Notes: a model not told the origin generated them from the letters alone. 64,000 nucleotides of DNA from Algoriphagus sp. NG3 (GCF_034119865.1 NZ_CP139421.1:1550001-1614000); one strand, 5' to 3'. Positions 44,624-54,068 are shown, counted from the first letter of the stretch. Translations and numbers: made by a program.

Positions 44624-47158
44624 ATGATTGAGTCCTATCTTATTGAAAAAATGTTCAATAATGCGCCATTTCTGGATGAAATGGCCACCGACCAAGGTAA
44701 AATCCATCCGCATTGGGAGCGAATAGCTAAATACTACGAACAGATTGGGTCTGAGCGTATGCGGCAGTTTCGTGATGAAGTAGGACGTCAACTCCGTGAA
44801 AACGGAGTGACCTACAATGTCTATGGAGATCCAAATGGAATGAACAGACCGTGGATTTTGGATCCGGTTCCTATGGTTTTCAGTGGTGAAGAGTGGGATG
44901 TGATTGAGAAAGGGTTGATTCAACGTACTGAGCTTTTAAACCTTATAATGAGTGATTTGTATGGAGATCAAACCCTGATCAAAGAAGGTCATATTCCATT
45001 CGAATTGGTTTATAACCACAAGGGATTTCTCCGACAGGCGCATCATATCAAACTGGATGGGAATCAACAATTAGTGCAATATTCTTCTGACCTAGCCCGT
45101 GGCCCCAATGGCAAAATGTGGGTGCTTCATGACCGCACCGATGCACCATCAGGAGCAGGGTACACATTTGAAAACAGAGCAGCGATGACCAGGGTTTTTC
45201 CGGAATTGATCCGGGAGAACCACGTGAGTAAAATCACTTCTTATTACCAGACTTTCAAGAATACGCTGAGTAATCTTACTACTAACAATAAAGAAAATCC
45301 AAGAGTAGTGCTTCTTTCACCCGGCCCTACCAATGAGACCTTCTTTGAGCATGCTTATATTTCCTCATTTATGGGATTTACGCTGGCTTTTGGAGAGGAT
45401 TTGACTGTGAGTGATGGCTACGTCTGGTTGAAAACCATTAAGGGTCTGGAGAAAGTGGATGTGATCATACGTCGTGTAGATGATGTGTTTTGCGATCCTC
45501 TGGAGTTTAGAAGTGATTCTCATTTAGGAGTGGTGGGACTGATGGAGGCTGTCCGTCAGAGGAAAGTATTGGTGATTAACCCCTTAGGATGTAGGGTGCT
45601 GGAAAACCCTGGCTTAATGGCTTTTTTGCCTAAAATCAGTAAACACTTACTGGGTAGGGACCTAGACCTTCCTTCAGTGGCAACTTGGTGGTGCGGCCAA
45701 CCTAAGGAGATGAGTTATGTCTTTGAGCACCTTGACTCTCTGGTGATCAGAAATATCTACAGGGGGACTAACCATAAATCAGTATTCGGGGGGACTCTTT
45801 CTAAGGCGGAACGCGAGCGATTGAAACAGCAAATACGTAGAAGCCCATATATGTTTGTCGGTCAGGAGATGGTAGAGTTTTCCACGACGCCTTCCTATAT
45901 CAACAACAAGTTGGAGGCAAGAAATGCTGTATTCAGGAGCTATGTGGTGGCTGATTCTGAAAACAACAGCTATAAGGTAATGCCTGGAGGCTTGTCGAGA
46001 AGTTCTCCTGAAAAAGGAGCCTTTCTTGTATCCAATCAAACGGGGGGTATTAGCAAGGATACCTGGATTTTGGGAAAGGTCAAAGAAAACCATGCGCCTA
46101 CGAAATCTGTAAAAATCCAACCTTTAGTGAGAAATGTTCTCCCTAGCCGTACTGGAGAGCGACTGTTTTGGTTGGGCAGGTATCTTGAACGCTCAGCTTA
46201 TACAGTTCGTCTGATGCGTATGACCTTGCTTTCATACAACGAAGCAGATGAAGATATACATCTGCATGAAAATCCAGTGCTGAGCACCTTGCTTAAAACC
46301 CTGACAGTGATGACAGGCACTTTACCTGGCTTCACAGAACCCAGTAAACTAAAAAATCCAGAAGCAGAATTACTTTCTCTGGTTTATGATTCAGAAAAAT
46401 CAGGCAGTCTTGCCTATTCTATACAAGCTTTCTTATCCAATGCATATGCAGTTCGTGACAGATTAAGCCTGGATACCTGGAGAATTCTAGACAGTATCTC
46501 TGAGGAACTCAGCCATATGAAGAGATCAGATATAACGCTGATGCAAGCATATCAGCGTTTGGACAATATGGTAGTGAAACTGATGGCTTTCTATGGTCTG
46601 AACATCGACAACATGACTCGTGAGCCCACCTGGCACTTGTTGAATATCGGTCGATTTATCGAGTCAGCTGCCAATAACTGTACTATTCTGAGGGAGATGC
46701 TCTCCAAATTCTATGATACTGAATCTAATAAAGAGCTGATGGAAGATACGCTGAGGTGCAATGAAAGCTTGGTAACCTATCGCTATAGGTACAGATCAAA
46801 TCTGGAAATGTCGGGGGTGCTGAGTTTGCTGATTCTCCATGAAGACAATCCAAGGTCACTGATCTATCAATTGCTGGAGATTGACCATCATTTGAAGACT
46901 TTGCCGAGTCAGAGCGAAATGGAATTGTTCAGCGTAGAACGAAAAAGCTTGCTTGAAGCAATTACTAAAATCCGGCTCTGTGATGTCAATAGGTTATCAA
47001 TTTCAAATCCTGTTACGCATGAATTTGAAGCCTTGACAGAGCTGCTGGATGAGGTGATTTCCTTATTGCACAGCACTTCAGATATTATTTATGAAAAATA
47101 CTTTAGCCATACGGGCAGTGGATACCGAATGATGCAATCTACTATACCGGAGATATAA
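44624..47158 (+). CDS. Circularly permuted ATP-grasp ligase fused to alpha-E domain
   Basis: 844 residues. Residues 1-490 correspond to the circularly permuted ATP-grasp family (VYGDPNGMNRPWILDPVPMVFSGEEW, LLNLIMSDLYGDQ, VISDGYVWLKT-like region, VVGLMEAVRQRKVLVINPLGCRVLENPGLMAFLP). Residues from about 505 (LPSRTGERLFWLGRYLERSAYTVRLM) to 820 are the all-helical alpha-E domain. Iyer and Aravind predicted such pairs to be amide-bond-forming systems with transglutaminases. In many genomes the two domains are separate genes, here fused. The substrate is unknown. Confidence 0.9.
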   Translation: MIESYLIEKMFNNAPFLDEMATDQGKIHPHWERIAKYYEQIGSERMRQFRDEVGRQLRENGVTYNVYGDPNGMNRPWILDPVPMVFSGEEWDVIEKGLIQRTELLNLIMSDLYGDQTLIKEGHIPFELVYNHKGFLRQAHHIKLDGNQQLVQYSSDLARGPNGKMWVLHDRTDAPSGAGYTFENRAAMTRVFPELIRENHVSKITSYYQTFKNTLSNLTTNNKENPRVVLLSPGPTNETFFEHAYISSFMGFTLAFGEDLTVSDGYVWLKTIKGLEKVDVIIRRVDDVFCDPLEFRSDSHLGVVGLMEAVRQRKVLVINPLGCRVLENPGLMAFLPKISKHLLGRDLDLPSVATWWCGQPKEMSYVFEHLDSLVIRNIYRGTNHKSVFGGTLSKAERERLKQQIRRSPYMFVGQEMVEFSTTPSYINNKLEARNAVFRSYVVADSENNSYKVMPGGLSRSSPEKGAFLVSNQTGGISKDTWILGKVKENHAPTKSVKIQPLVRNVLPSRTGERLFWLGRYLERSAYTVRLMRMTLLSYNEADEDIHLHENPVLSTLLKTLTVMTGTLPGFTEPSKLKNPEAELLSLVYDSEKSGSLAYSIQAFLSNAYAVRDRLSLDTWRILDSISEELSHMKRSDITLMQAYQRLDNMVVKLMAFYGLNIDNMTREPTWHLLNIGRFIESAANNCTILREMLSKFYDTESNKELMEDTLRCNESLVTYRYRYRSNLEMSGVLSLLILHEDNPRSLIYQLLEIDHHLKTLPSQSEMELFSVERKSLLEAITKIRLCDVNRLSISNPVTHEFEALTELLDEVISLLHSTSDIIYEKYFSHTGSGYRMMQSTIPEI

Positions 47159-47266
47159 GTTGGGGGGTGGGGTATAGATGCTGGGTGTCCGGCGACAGGC
47201 ACCCTGTGACAGGCTAATGGACCGTATCAAAACGTAAAACTCTTATTTACAGAACAAAAGCAAAAC

Positions 47267-47343
47267 ATGAAATCGAGCATGACTAAAAAGTCACACACTG
47301 GCATGATCATAATCGCTGCGAGATTCCATATGGCCTTTAAAAG
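47267..47343. repeat. 77-bp dispersed repeat, copy B
   Basis: Copy of 21480-21556 (62 of 77 identical, no gaps). It ends 15 bp before the transglutaminase start at 47359, the same distance as copy A from its gene. Confidence 0.7.
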
Positions 47344-47358
47344 ACTAATTGTAATCAT

Positions 47359-48240
47359 ATGAAATATCAGATCATCCACACCACAGACTATATCTACGAG
47401 TTTCCTGCTACACTTTGTCATAACTTGATGTTTCAGATTCCAGTAGATCTTACTTTTCAGAAGGTGGAGCACTACAGCTGTGAGATCAGTCCAAAACCAA
47501 GTTCCGAACTAGAAAGAGTAGATTTTTTTGGAAATAAATACCTTTATTTTTCCGTAGAAAGATCACATAAAAATCTTAGTGTAAGATCACGGAGCATAGT
47601 AGATTTGGGTATTCCTGCCTGGATGGGTCTTGGAGCTGAAGAAACTATGCCGTGGGAGAAAGTAGTTGCTCTGCTTCACACTACCTCCACTCCTGTGGAT
47701 ATTCGTCAATATTACTTGGAATCGAACCATGTTCAATTTGTGGATGGTATAACGGAATATGCGTTAAAATCATTTACTGCTGGCCGTCCTATCATGGAAG
47801 CAATGCTTGATCTCAATACTAGGATATTCAAGGATTTTGCATTTACCCCTGGATTTACAGATATCAGCACACCTTTGGAGAAGGTTTTTAAGCATAGGAA
47901 AGGTGTTTGCCAAGATTTTGCACACTTTTCCTTGGCTTGTTTGAGAGCTATAGGTTTGGCTGCTAGATATGTGAGCGGGTATCTAGAGACTTTACCTCCT
48001 CCGGGCAAGCCAAAATTGGTTGGAGCAGATGCCTCTCATGCCTGGATAGCTCTATATATTCCTGGACACGACTGGGTGGAATTTGATGCCACCAATAATC
48101 TTTTGGTTAGTGATAAGCATATCCGTGTGGCAGTGGGTAGGGATTTTGCGGATGTAACCCCCTTGAAAGGAATCGTTTATAGCGGTAGTGAACAGGAAAT
48201 GAAAGTGAGTGTGGACGTAAGAAATCTGGCGGAAAAATAG
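47359..48240 (+). CDS. Transglutaminase-like cysteine peptidase family protein
   Basis: 293 residues. N-domain 1-95, core 150-250 with Cys184 (GVCQDFAHFSLACLRAIG), His227 (DASHAWIALYI) and Asp243 (EFDATNN). Third member of the DUF2126/ATP-grasp/alpha-E cluster, about 200 bp after it, with a dispersed repeat between. It may act as amidase or peptide ligase on the cluster's product. Confidence 0.9.
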   Translation: MKYQIIHTTDYIYEFPATLCHNLMFQIPVDLTFQKVEHYSCEISPKPSSELERVDFFGNKYLYFSVERSHKNLSVRSRSIVDLGIPAWMGLGAEETMPWEKVVALLHTTSTPVDIRQYYLESNHVQFVDGITEYALKSFTAGRPIMEAMLDLNTRIFKDFAFTPGFTDISTPLEKVFKHRKGVCQDFAHFSLACLRAIGLAARYVSGYLETLPPPGKPKLVGADASHAWIALYIPGHDWVEFDATNNLLVSDKHIRVAVGRDFADVTPLKGIVYSGSEQEMKVSVDVRNLAEK

Positions 48241-48257
48241 CTGATAGCTAAGCCTAG

Positions 48258-49145
48258 TCAGTTTGCTTTCAAAAGAATAATCATCACCGAACCTACAATC
48301 ATTATAGCGGAACCTATTATTTTTTTCCTGATGTCCTTTTCCCGGAAAAATCTATAGCCCAGGAATACACTGACGATGATAGAAAGTTGAAATAGCGATA
48401 AGGCGTAGCTTACATCCATACGTTCGAACACAAAATTTGTGCTGAGCTGCATTGTAGCTATACACCCTCCCAGGAATAGCAGTTTATACAGTGTATTCCG
48501 GGTCAAATGTTGAAGGTTCTCTTTTATCCTGATCTGAAAAACCACTAGAATTATAAATGAGAAAATCGCTCCAAACGCACACCAGGAATAAAACGCAAGG
48601 GTAGGGGAAGAGGAGATAATTACTCTCTTTACGAATACTGCTTCTATCGCTGTGAGTATCATCGCACCGATACGGAATTGAATTTCTTTATTTTTCAGCA
48701 ATGCAGGGGTAAACCGCTCTTCAGTAGTATCAAGAACCATATAGCTGCCATAGATAATTATTCCAATGCCGATAATTCCCCAGATATTTGGAATTTCTCC
48801 TAATAGAAACACTCCGAAAATCAAGGCTACTATGGCTTTGTATGAGTTGATTGGGCCTAGAATGGAAAGGTCTCCTTTATGGAGAGCCTTGACAAGAAGA
48901 CCATTTCCCATTGCTCCAAAAATGCCACCAAGAATAGAGTAAATCCAGAAGCCTTTATTGAGCGTCCTTATTTCTATAAAAGGCAAGCTCAGGCAGCAGG
49001 CAAGCGTGAGCAGAAGATAGGTGAGGAAATTAACCCAAAAAGGATGTGATCCTGCTTGTGTAAGTTGCTTTTGAAAGACGTTCCCTAAAGGATTGGCTAT
49101 TACTCTAATGGACACAGCCAATATGATGAATATGATCTCAGCCAA
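48258..49145 (-). CDS. EamA/DMT-family transporter
   Basis: 295 residues with about ten hydrophobic segments in two repeats (GLLVKALHKGDLSILGPINSYKAIVALIFGVFLLGEIP is the first-repeat end, SYALSLFQLSIIVSVFLGYRFFREKDI the second). It starts at a TTG at 49145; no upstream ATG is in frame before a stop. Solute unknown. Confidence 0.85.
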   Translation of the reverse strand: MAEIIFIILAVSIRVIANPLGNVFQKQLTQAGSHPFWVNFLTYLLLTLACCLSLPFIEIRTLNKGFWIYSILGGIFGAMGNGLLVKALHKGDLSILGPINSYKAIVALIFGVFLLGEIPNIWGIIGIGIIIYGSYMVLDTTEERFTPALLKNKEIQFRIGAMILTAIEAVFVKRVIISSSPTLAFYSWCAFGAIFSFIILVVFQIRIKENLQHLTRNTLYKLLFLGGCIATMQLSTNFVFERMDVSYALSLFQLSIIVSVFLGYRFFREKDIRKKIIGSAIMIVGSVMIILLKAN

Positions 49146-49171
49146 AAACTTGTCCTTTTAAAGCCAGAAGA

Positions 49172-49525
49172 TTATCCGCCGGATTTTTTGGCTTTATAAC
49201 CGCAAGCCAGAAGTACCTGCACTACTTTGTCCCTGTGATCTCCTTGGATAAGGATTTTTCCATCTTTGGCAGACCCTCCTACACCACATTTATTTTTAAG
49301 CATTTTACCTAATTCCTTTAGGTCTTCATCAGTTCCTATAAAGCCTTCGATTAGGGTTACCTTTTTGCCGGCACGGGCTTTTTTGTCCAGCAGTACCTTC
49401 AGATTTTGCTGATTGATAGGAAGAGTCTCCTCTGTCTCCTCGCTGTCTGTCTGAAATTCAAATTCATCACTAGTGGAATACACCACGCCGTCACGTTTTT
49501 TCCAGTCGTTACTTCTTTTAGCCAT
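49172..49525 (-). CDS. Translation initiation factor SUI1/YciH family protein
   Basis: 117 residues. The C-terminal 70 residues (KKVTLIEGFIGTDEDLKELGKMLKNKCGVGGSAKDGKILIQGDHRDKVVQVLLACGY) are the SUI1/eIF1 fold, preceded by a charged tail. In E. coli YciH is a stress-linked modulator of initiation. The gene is compact and lies between the DMT transporter and a miniature element. Confidence 0.92.
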   Translation of the reverse strand: MAKRSNDWKKRDGVVYSTSDEFEFQTDSEETEETLPINQQNLKVLLDKKARAGKKVTLIEGFIGTDEDLKELGKMLKNKCGVGGSAKDGKILIQGDHRDKVVQVLLACGYKAKKSGG

Positions 49526-49537
49526 TTTTATAATAAA

Positions 49538-49670
49538 AAAGAGGCTGTCTCATGGTTGGATTTTCTTTTCTACTTAGAGAATCCAAAGTCTTTAATATGC
49601 TTCAAAGCCAATCTCGGAGTTCTTCCCACTGGGAGCATATGCGACAACTATTACCTATGAGGCAGCCTGC
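49538..49670. mobile_element. MITE-like element 1 (133 bp)
   Basis: Ends GAGGCTGTCTCATGG on the left and CCTATGAGGCAGCCTG on the right are inverted repeats (14 of 16). AAAAAAGAGGCTGTCTCAT at the left end is identical over 19 nt to the end of the element near 59047-59214. No transposase inside; likely non-autonomous. An IS family cannot be named. Confidence 0.6.
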
Positions 49671-49690
49671 TATATAGTTTATAAGTTGAA

Positions 49691-50542
49691 TTACTTAGTT
49701 TTAAATGTCCAAACGGGACGCTTAGCATGGTTTACCACATCTTCGGCAATGGATCCGGTGAATAGGTGTGCTAACCCAGTTCTGCCATGGGTAGCCATAG
49801 CAATCAGATCAGCGTCAATGTCTTCAGCAAACTCCACTATGCCTGCTTCTTCAGAATCAGAATTGTAAATCTCTGCCACAGCGTGTTCGATTTCATATTT
49901 GGCAGCAAATTTCTTGATTCGGGCTGCCGATTCTCTGGTGGTTTCAAAACTTCCCGGTGTATTGATGATCACCAAATAAAGATCGGCATCAAACCATTTT
50001 TGGAGATTTTTCAGTCGGTGTGCGAGTTCGTCCTGATCCTCTCGGAAATCACTGGCAAATACAATCTTTTTAAAGTTTGTCGGATCTACAGCAGCCTTTA
50101 CTGTGACCACAGGGCAGTGGGAAGTACGGACTACCTTTTCTGTGTTGCTCCCGATCAATACTTCTTCCAATCCGCTGGATCCCTTGGATCCCATGATCAC
50201 TAAATCAGGGTTTTCTTCCTGTATTGCGGAGGAGATATTCTGAAAAGCATTGCCTAGAACTATTTTTGTGTTAAAAGCATAGCTATTTCCTGCATATTGA
50301 GTTTCCATGTCCCGGAATTGTTGTTTCCGACGATCCATAAGTTCTATAAAAAACATCTGGTTTTCATATTCAGGGACCGCTTCACCGCCCCCCATAGTAC
50401 CCATTCCAGAGGAGGCGGGAACCTCAATGACGTGCAAAACCGTGATCTGCACATTTTCAAACTTAGCTGATAAATTTGTGGCAAACTGTAGTGCGTTTTG
50501 AGCTTGCTCTGAGAAATCAAATGGAATAAGTACTTTGGTCAT
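49691..50542 (-). CDS. Tandem universal stress protein
   Basis: 283 residues containing two UspA domains. The first ends with VIMGSKGSSGLEEVLIGSNTEKVVRTSHCPV (the ATP-binding G-x2-G-x9-G(S/T) motif), the second with LIAMATHGRTGLAHLFTGSIAEDVVNHAKRPV. Both seem to keep the nucleotide site. Stress signal and partner unknown. Confidence 0.92.
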   Translation of the reverse strand: MTKVLIPFDFSEQAQNALQFATNLSAKFENVQITVLHVIEVPASSGMGTMGGGEAVPEYENQMFFIELMDRRKQQFRDMETQYAGNSYAFNTKIVLGNAFQNISSAIQEENPDLVIMGSKGSSGLEEVLIGSNTEKVVRTSHCPVVTVKAAVDPTNFKKIVFASDFREDQDELAHRLKNLQKWFDADLYLVIINTPGSFETTRESAARIKKFAAKYEIEHAVAEIYNSDSEEAGIVEFAEDIDADLIAMATHGRTGLAHLFTGSIAEDVVNHAKRPVWTFKTK

Positions 50543-50604
50543 GGTTAAAGCTTGTTGGTTTATGCCAAATTACCCCAAATTCAAAGATTAGAAAAGGACT
50601 TTTG

Positions 50605-51525
50605 TCAGCTTTTTGCTAAAAAAACCAAACCTACCCCAAAGAGAATAACCCAGACTAAGGTAGAGATAGCCATTTTTTTAAGGTTTGGGTCGATTTCGGC
50701 GGAATTTTTTCCTTTTTGAACAGCCATCCCGATTTTGACCATAATCGGGAAAATAGCCAGCGCCAGCAGAGAGCCCCACTCATTGGTGGTGTATGCGAAC
50801 ATCAACAAGCAAAAGTTACCTCCCAAGATCAAAAACCAGTTATAAATAATTGCGTCTTTTTTACCTATTCTGACTGGAATGGATTTTTTCCCGGCAACAG
50901 TATCGGATTCTATATCCCTGATATTATTGATATTTAGTACGGCTGCGCTGAATAGTCCTAGGGCAATTCCAATCCAGATAATAGTACTGTCCCAAGCAAG
51001 ACTATGCAGATAATAGGTGCCAAAAACCCCCAACAATCCAAAGAATAGAAAGACGGAGATGTCACCAAACCCCGAATATCCATACGGATTGCTTCCCGAT
51101 GTATAAGAGATTGAAGCCCATATAGCTGCCATCCCCAATGCAAGAAATATCCCAAACAACATCCAATCCTGTACAGCAAGGTAAAGTAAAACCAACCCTG
51201 AGATCAATGCCAAGGCTCCAAAAAGATACATGGCCCTTTTCATTTCAGGAAGCGAAATCAAACCGGACTGCACGGCCCTTACCGGCCCCTGCCTGTCCTC
51301 ATGGTCAGCTCCGTGGATCGTGTCTCCATAATCATTGGATAGGTTCGAAAGAATCTGTAGAAAGATGGTGGTAAGCGAAGCGAAGAGCAAAATTTCCCAT
51401 CGGAAAACCCCGTGATAAGCTGCAAGAAAAGAGCCGCCAAATATGCTGGCCAGCGCAAGTGGTAAAGTACGAAGCCTGACTGCATGCAGCCAGGCTTCTT
51501 TTTTGGTATTTATTGATTGTATCAC
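50605..51525 (-). CDS. menA: 1,4-dihydroxy-2-naphthoate prenyltransferase
   Basis: 306 residues, GTG start at 51525, eight to nine hydrophobic segments. SNDYGDTIHGADHEDRQGPVRAVQSG carries the first Asp-rich motif NDxxD-type and NINNIRDIESDTVAGKKSIPVRIG the second; both bind Mg-prenyl diphosphate. It makes demethylmenaquinone for respiration. Other men genes are not in the window. Confidence 0.94.
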   Translation of the reverse strand: MIQSINTKKEAWLHAVRLRTLPLALASIFGGSFLAAYHGVFRWEILLFASLTTIFLQILSNLSNDYGDTIHGADHEDRQGPVRAVQSGLISLPEMKRAMYLFGALALISGLVLLYLAVQDWMLFGIFLALGMAAIWASISYTSGSNPYGYSGFGDISVFLFFGLLGVFGTYYLHSLAWDSTIIWIGIALGLFSAAVLNINNIRDIESDTVAGKKSIPVRIGKKDAIIYNWFLILGGNFCLLMFAYTTNEWGSLLALAIFPIMVKIGMAVQKGKNSAEIDPNLKKMAISTLVWVILFGVGLVFLAKS

Positions 51526-51543
51526 TCAGTGGACAAGTTCTGG

Positions 51544-52131
51544 TTATGAGTTGATGATATCGATGATCTCCTGATCCAAAGGATCTACTTTGGATAGAAA
51601 ATACTTCACCAACTCACCCTTTTCATTTATCAAATACTTACAGAAGTTCCAGCTAGGTTCCTCGTTGTTCCATCCGTTTTGCCCCGCATCTGACAGCCAT
51701 CTGTAGATCGGGTGCTTGTCGTAACCTTTCACAGATACTTTCTCAAACATAGGGAAAGTCACCCCGTAATTTTCAGAGCAAAAAGATTTTATTTCCTCGT
51801 TCGATCCAGGTTCCTGGCCACCGAAATTATTTGCAGGAAAGCCGAGAATGACCAACCTATCACTGTTTTCTGAATACAATTTCTGAAGTGCTTCATACTG
51901 TGGTGTGTAGCCGCATTTGGAGGCTACATTTACTACCATGACTTTTTTGCCTTTGAAGGAACTGAAAGATATTTCCTTTCCATTCAGGTCTTTCATAGAG
52001 AAATCATGAAATGATTTTGACAGCATGCTTTCCGACTTTGAATTTGCTTTTGTTTTAGACGCATGGCTTTTACTGATGGCATAAGCGCATACCAGCAATA
52101 GAAGACAGCCTATAAATACTAAGTTTTTCAT
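51544..52131 (-). CDS. Glutathione peroxidase family protein, membrane-anchored or exported
   Basis: 195 residues from ATG 52131 (MKNLVFIGCLLLLVCAYA, a signal or anchor); an upstream start at 52206 runs through a palindromic repeat and is rejected. The peroxidatic residue is Cys in NVASKCGYTPQYEAL, with Gln (PANNFGGQEPG) and Trp (EPSWNFCKYLI) completing the site. Bacterial homologues usually use thioredoxin. The palindromic repeats just upstream may affect expression. Confidence 0.9.
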   Translation of the reverse strand: MKNLVFIGCLLLLVCAYAISKSHASKTKANSKSESMLSKSFHDFSMKDLNGKEISFSSFKGKKVMVVNVASKCGYTPQYEALQKLYSENSDRLVILGFPANNFGGQEPGSNEEIKSFCSENYGVTFPMFEKVSVKGYDKHPIYRWLSDAGQNGWNNEEPSWNFCKYLINEKGELVKYFLSKVDPLDQEIIDIINS

Positions 52132-52158
52132 GTGATTATAATTTGTTTTTAATGGCCA

Positions 52159-52182
52159 CACCTGCCTGCCGGCAGGCAGGTG
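52159..52182. repeat. REP-like palindrome CCTGCCTGCC/GGCAGGCAGG (copy 1)
   Basis: Perfect palindrome of 24 bp, G+C-rich in an A+T-rich intergenic stretch, between argS and the peroxidase gene. Relatives occur at 52230-52252, about 37092 and 37205. In frames it encodes the nonsense PACRQAG-type peptides often misannotated as genes. Confidence 0.75.
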
Positions 52183-52229
52183 GAATCTCGCTGGGGTTAA
52201 AATCACCCTCTGTGTGTCGCTTGCTCCAT

Positions 52230-52252
52230 GCCTGCCTGGCCGGTAGGCAGGC
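52230..52252. repeat. REP-like palindrome GCCTGCCT/AGGCAGGC (copy 2)
   Basis: 8-bp arms around GGCCGGT, 48 bp from copy 1; the pair may be a two-unit interspersed element. Confidence 0.7.
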
Positions 52253-52264
52253 TCGATTTCATAA

Positions 52265-54055
52265 TTACATTCTTTCAGGTACAGCTATTCCTAATAGATT
52301 CATTCCCTTTTTCAGGGTTTTGGCAGTATGCGCTGAGAGAGCTACCCTAAATGCGAGAACATTAGGATCATTCTCCAGAAATATAGGAAGTTCTGCGTAG
52401 AATCTATTGTACTCCTTCGCTAAATCGAATAAGTATTGTGCTAAAACCGAAGGGGAATAATCCAATCCTGCCTGAGTTATCTTCTTATCAAAATCATTGA
52501 GTAAGTAGATCAGGCTGGATTCGGGATCTTCGATCTTACTAAGTCCGGAGAAATCCGCATTGTCATAACTTACTCCGATTTGTTCGGCTTTTCTGAGGAT
52601 AGAAGCGATCCTGGCATGGGAATATTGTATAAAAGGACCTGTGTTTCCCTGGAACTCTATGGATTCCTGGGGATTGAAAAGCATTCGTTTTTTAGGATCT
52701 ACTTTTAGCAGAAAGTATTTTAAGGCACCTAGACCTAATGTTTCATAAAGCTCTTTTGCCTGTGCCTCGTTAAACCCATCAATTTTGCCCAATTCTTGAG
52801 TGTGCGCAGCGGCTGTATCTATCATTTCCTGCATCAGGTCATCAGCATCTACCACTGTCCCTTCACGGGACTTCATTTTGCCGGTAGGCAAATCCACCAT
52901 ACCATAAGATAAATGATACAAGCCATCACCATATGGGCGGCCGAACTTCTTCATAATCTTAAACAATACATCAAAGTGGTAATCTTGTTCATTTCCAACT
53001 ACATATACAGATTTGTTAATACCGAAATCTTTGTATTTTAAATCTGCTGTACCCATATCCTGAGTGATGTAAACAGAGGTACCGTCACCGCGAAGTACCA
53101 GTTTTTCGTCCAAACCTTCGTCTGTCAGATCCACCCAGACTGACCCGTTTTCTTTTGTGTAGAAAACTCCTTTTTCCAGACCTTCCGCTACTATATCCTT
53201 ACCTAGTAAATAAGTATTTGATTCGTAATAGTACTGGTCGAAACTCACTCCCATACGCTGATAGGTTTTTTCGAAACCGGCGTAAACCCATTCATTCATC
53301 TTCTTCCAGAGTGCCACGACTTCCCCGTCATTGGCTTCCCATTTGCGAAGCATATCCTGAGCCTCAAGTAAGAGAGGAGCATTCTTTTTGGCTTCCTCTT
53401 CACCTTGGCCATTTGCCTTTAGTTCAGCGATCTGTTCTTTATATTTCTGGTCAAATATCACATAGTATTTCCCCGCCAGATGATCACCTTTCAATCCTGA
53501 GGATTCAGGGGTTTCCCCATTGCCAAAATGCTGGTAGGCCACCATGGATTTGCAGATGTGGATTCCCCGGTCATTTACCAAATTGGCTTTGATGACTTCA
53601 TATCCATTTGCTTCCAGGATGTTGGCTACCGCAAAGCCTAAAAAGTTATTTCGTAAGTGCCCTAAGTGTAAGGGTTTGTTGGTGTTAGGGGAGGAGTATT
53701 CAACCATTACTTTCTGACCGTTGGCTGGAAGCTGACCTATGTTTTCATTAGCGTATAGTTTCTGAAAGACATTTACCCAGACCATGTTATCCAGCTCAAG
53801 ATTTAGAAAACCTTTCACCACATTGAATCCAGCGACTACGTTCACATTTTCCTTAAGGTATTCACCGATCAGGTTTGCAGTTGCTTCCGGTGTGGCCTTG
53901 GAAACTTTCAAATACGGGAAAACCACAAAGGTGTACGTACCTTCAAATTCCTTGCGGGTAGGAGCCAAGCTGATCTGATCCATGGGAAGATCATGGTTGA
54001 AGATATTCTGGAAGGCAAGCTGAATGCCGGTATGTATTGATTCTTGTATGTTCAT
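52265..54055 (-). CDS. argS: Arginyl-tRNA synthetase
   Basis: 596 residues. Class I: SSPNTNKPLHLGHLRNNFLG (about 110-129) is the HIGH-containing stretch, and LPTGKMKSREGTVV the KMSKS-like motif (KMKSR). The N-terminal Add-1 tRNA-binding domain and the C-terminal DALR domain ending LGIAVPERM are present. The start is only 14 bp from an inverted repeat of the GxxExxY cassette. Confidence 0.96.
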   Translation of the reverse strand: MNIQESIHTGIQLAFQNIFNHDLPMDQISLAPTRKEFEGTYTFVVFPYLKVSKATPEATANLIGEYLKENVNVVAGFNVVKGFLNLELDNMVWVNVFQKLYANENIGQLPANGQKVMVEYSSPNTNKPLHLGHLRNNFLGFAVANILEANGYEVIKANLVNDRGIHICKSMVAYQHFGNGETPESSGLKGDHLAGKYYVIFDQKYKEQIAELKANGQGEEEAKKNAPLLLEAQDMLRKWEANDGEVVALWKKMNEWVYAGFEKTYQRMGVSFDQYYYESNTYLLGKDIVAEGLEKGVFYTKENGSVWVDLTDEGLDEKLVLRGDGTSVYITQDMGTADLKYKDFGINKSVYVVGNEQDYHFDVLFKIMKKFGRPYGDGLYHLSYGMVDLPTGKMKSREGTVVDADDLMQEMIDTAAAHTQELGKIDGFNEAQAKELYETLGLGALKYFLLKVDPKKRMLFNPQESIEFQGNTGPFIQYSHARIASILRKAEQIGVSYDNADFSGLSKIEDPESSLIYLLNDFDKKITQAGLDYSPSVLAQYLFDLAKEYNRFYAELPIFLENDPNVLAFRVALSAHTAKTLKKGMNLLGIAVPERM

Positions 54056-54068
54056 GATTTAATTTTTG

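Noticed and set aside
49538..49670. Possible rho-independent terminator for the USP gene
   Set aside because: The arms are 100 bp apart and match the ends of a second element, so a miniature element is the better reading; it may still stop transcription.
52143..52400. Frame encoding PACRQAG and CLAGRQA
   Set aside because: It is produced by the palindromic repeats and the antisense of argS; a common false gene.
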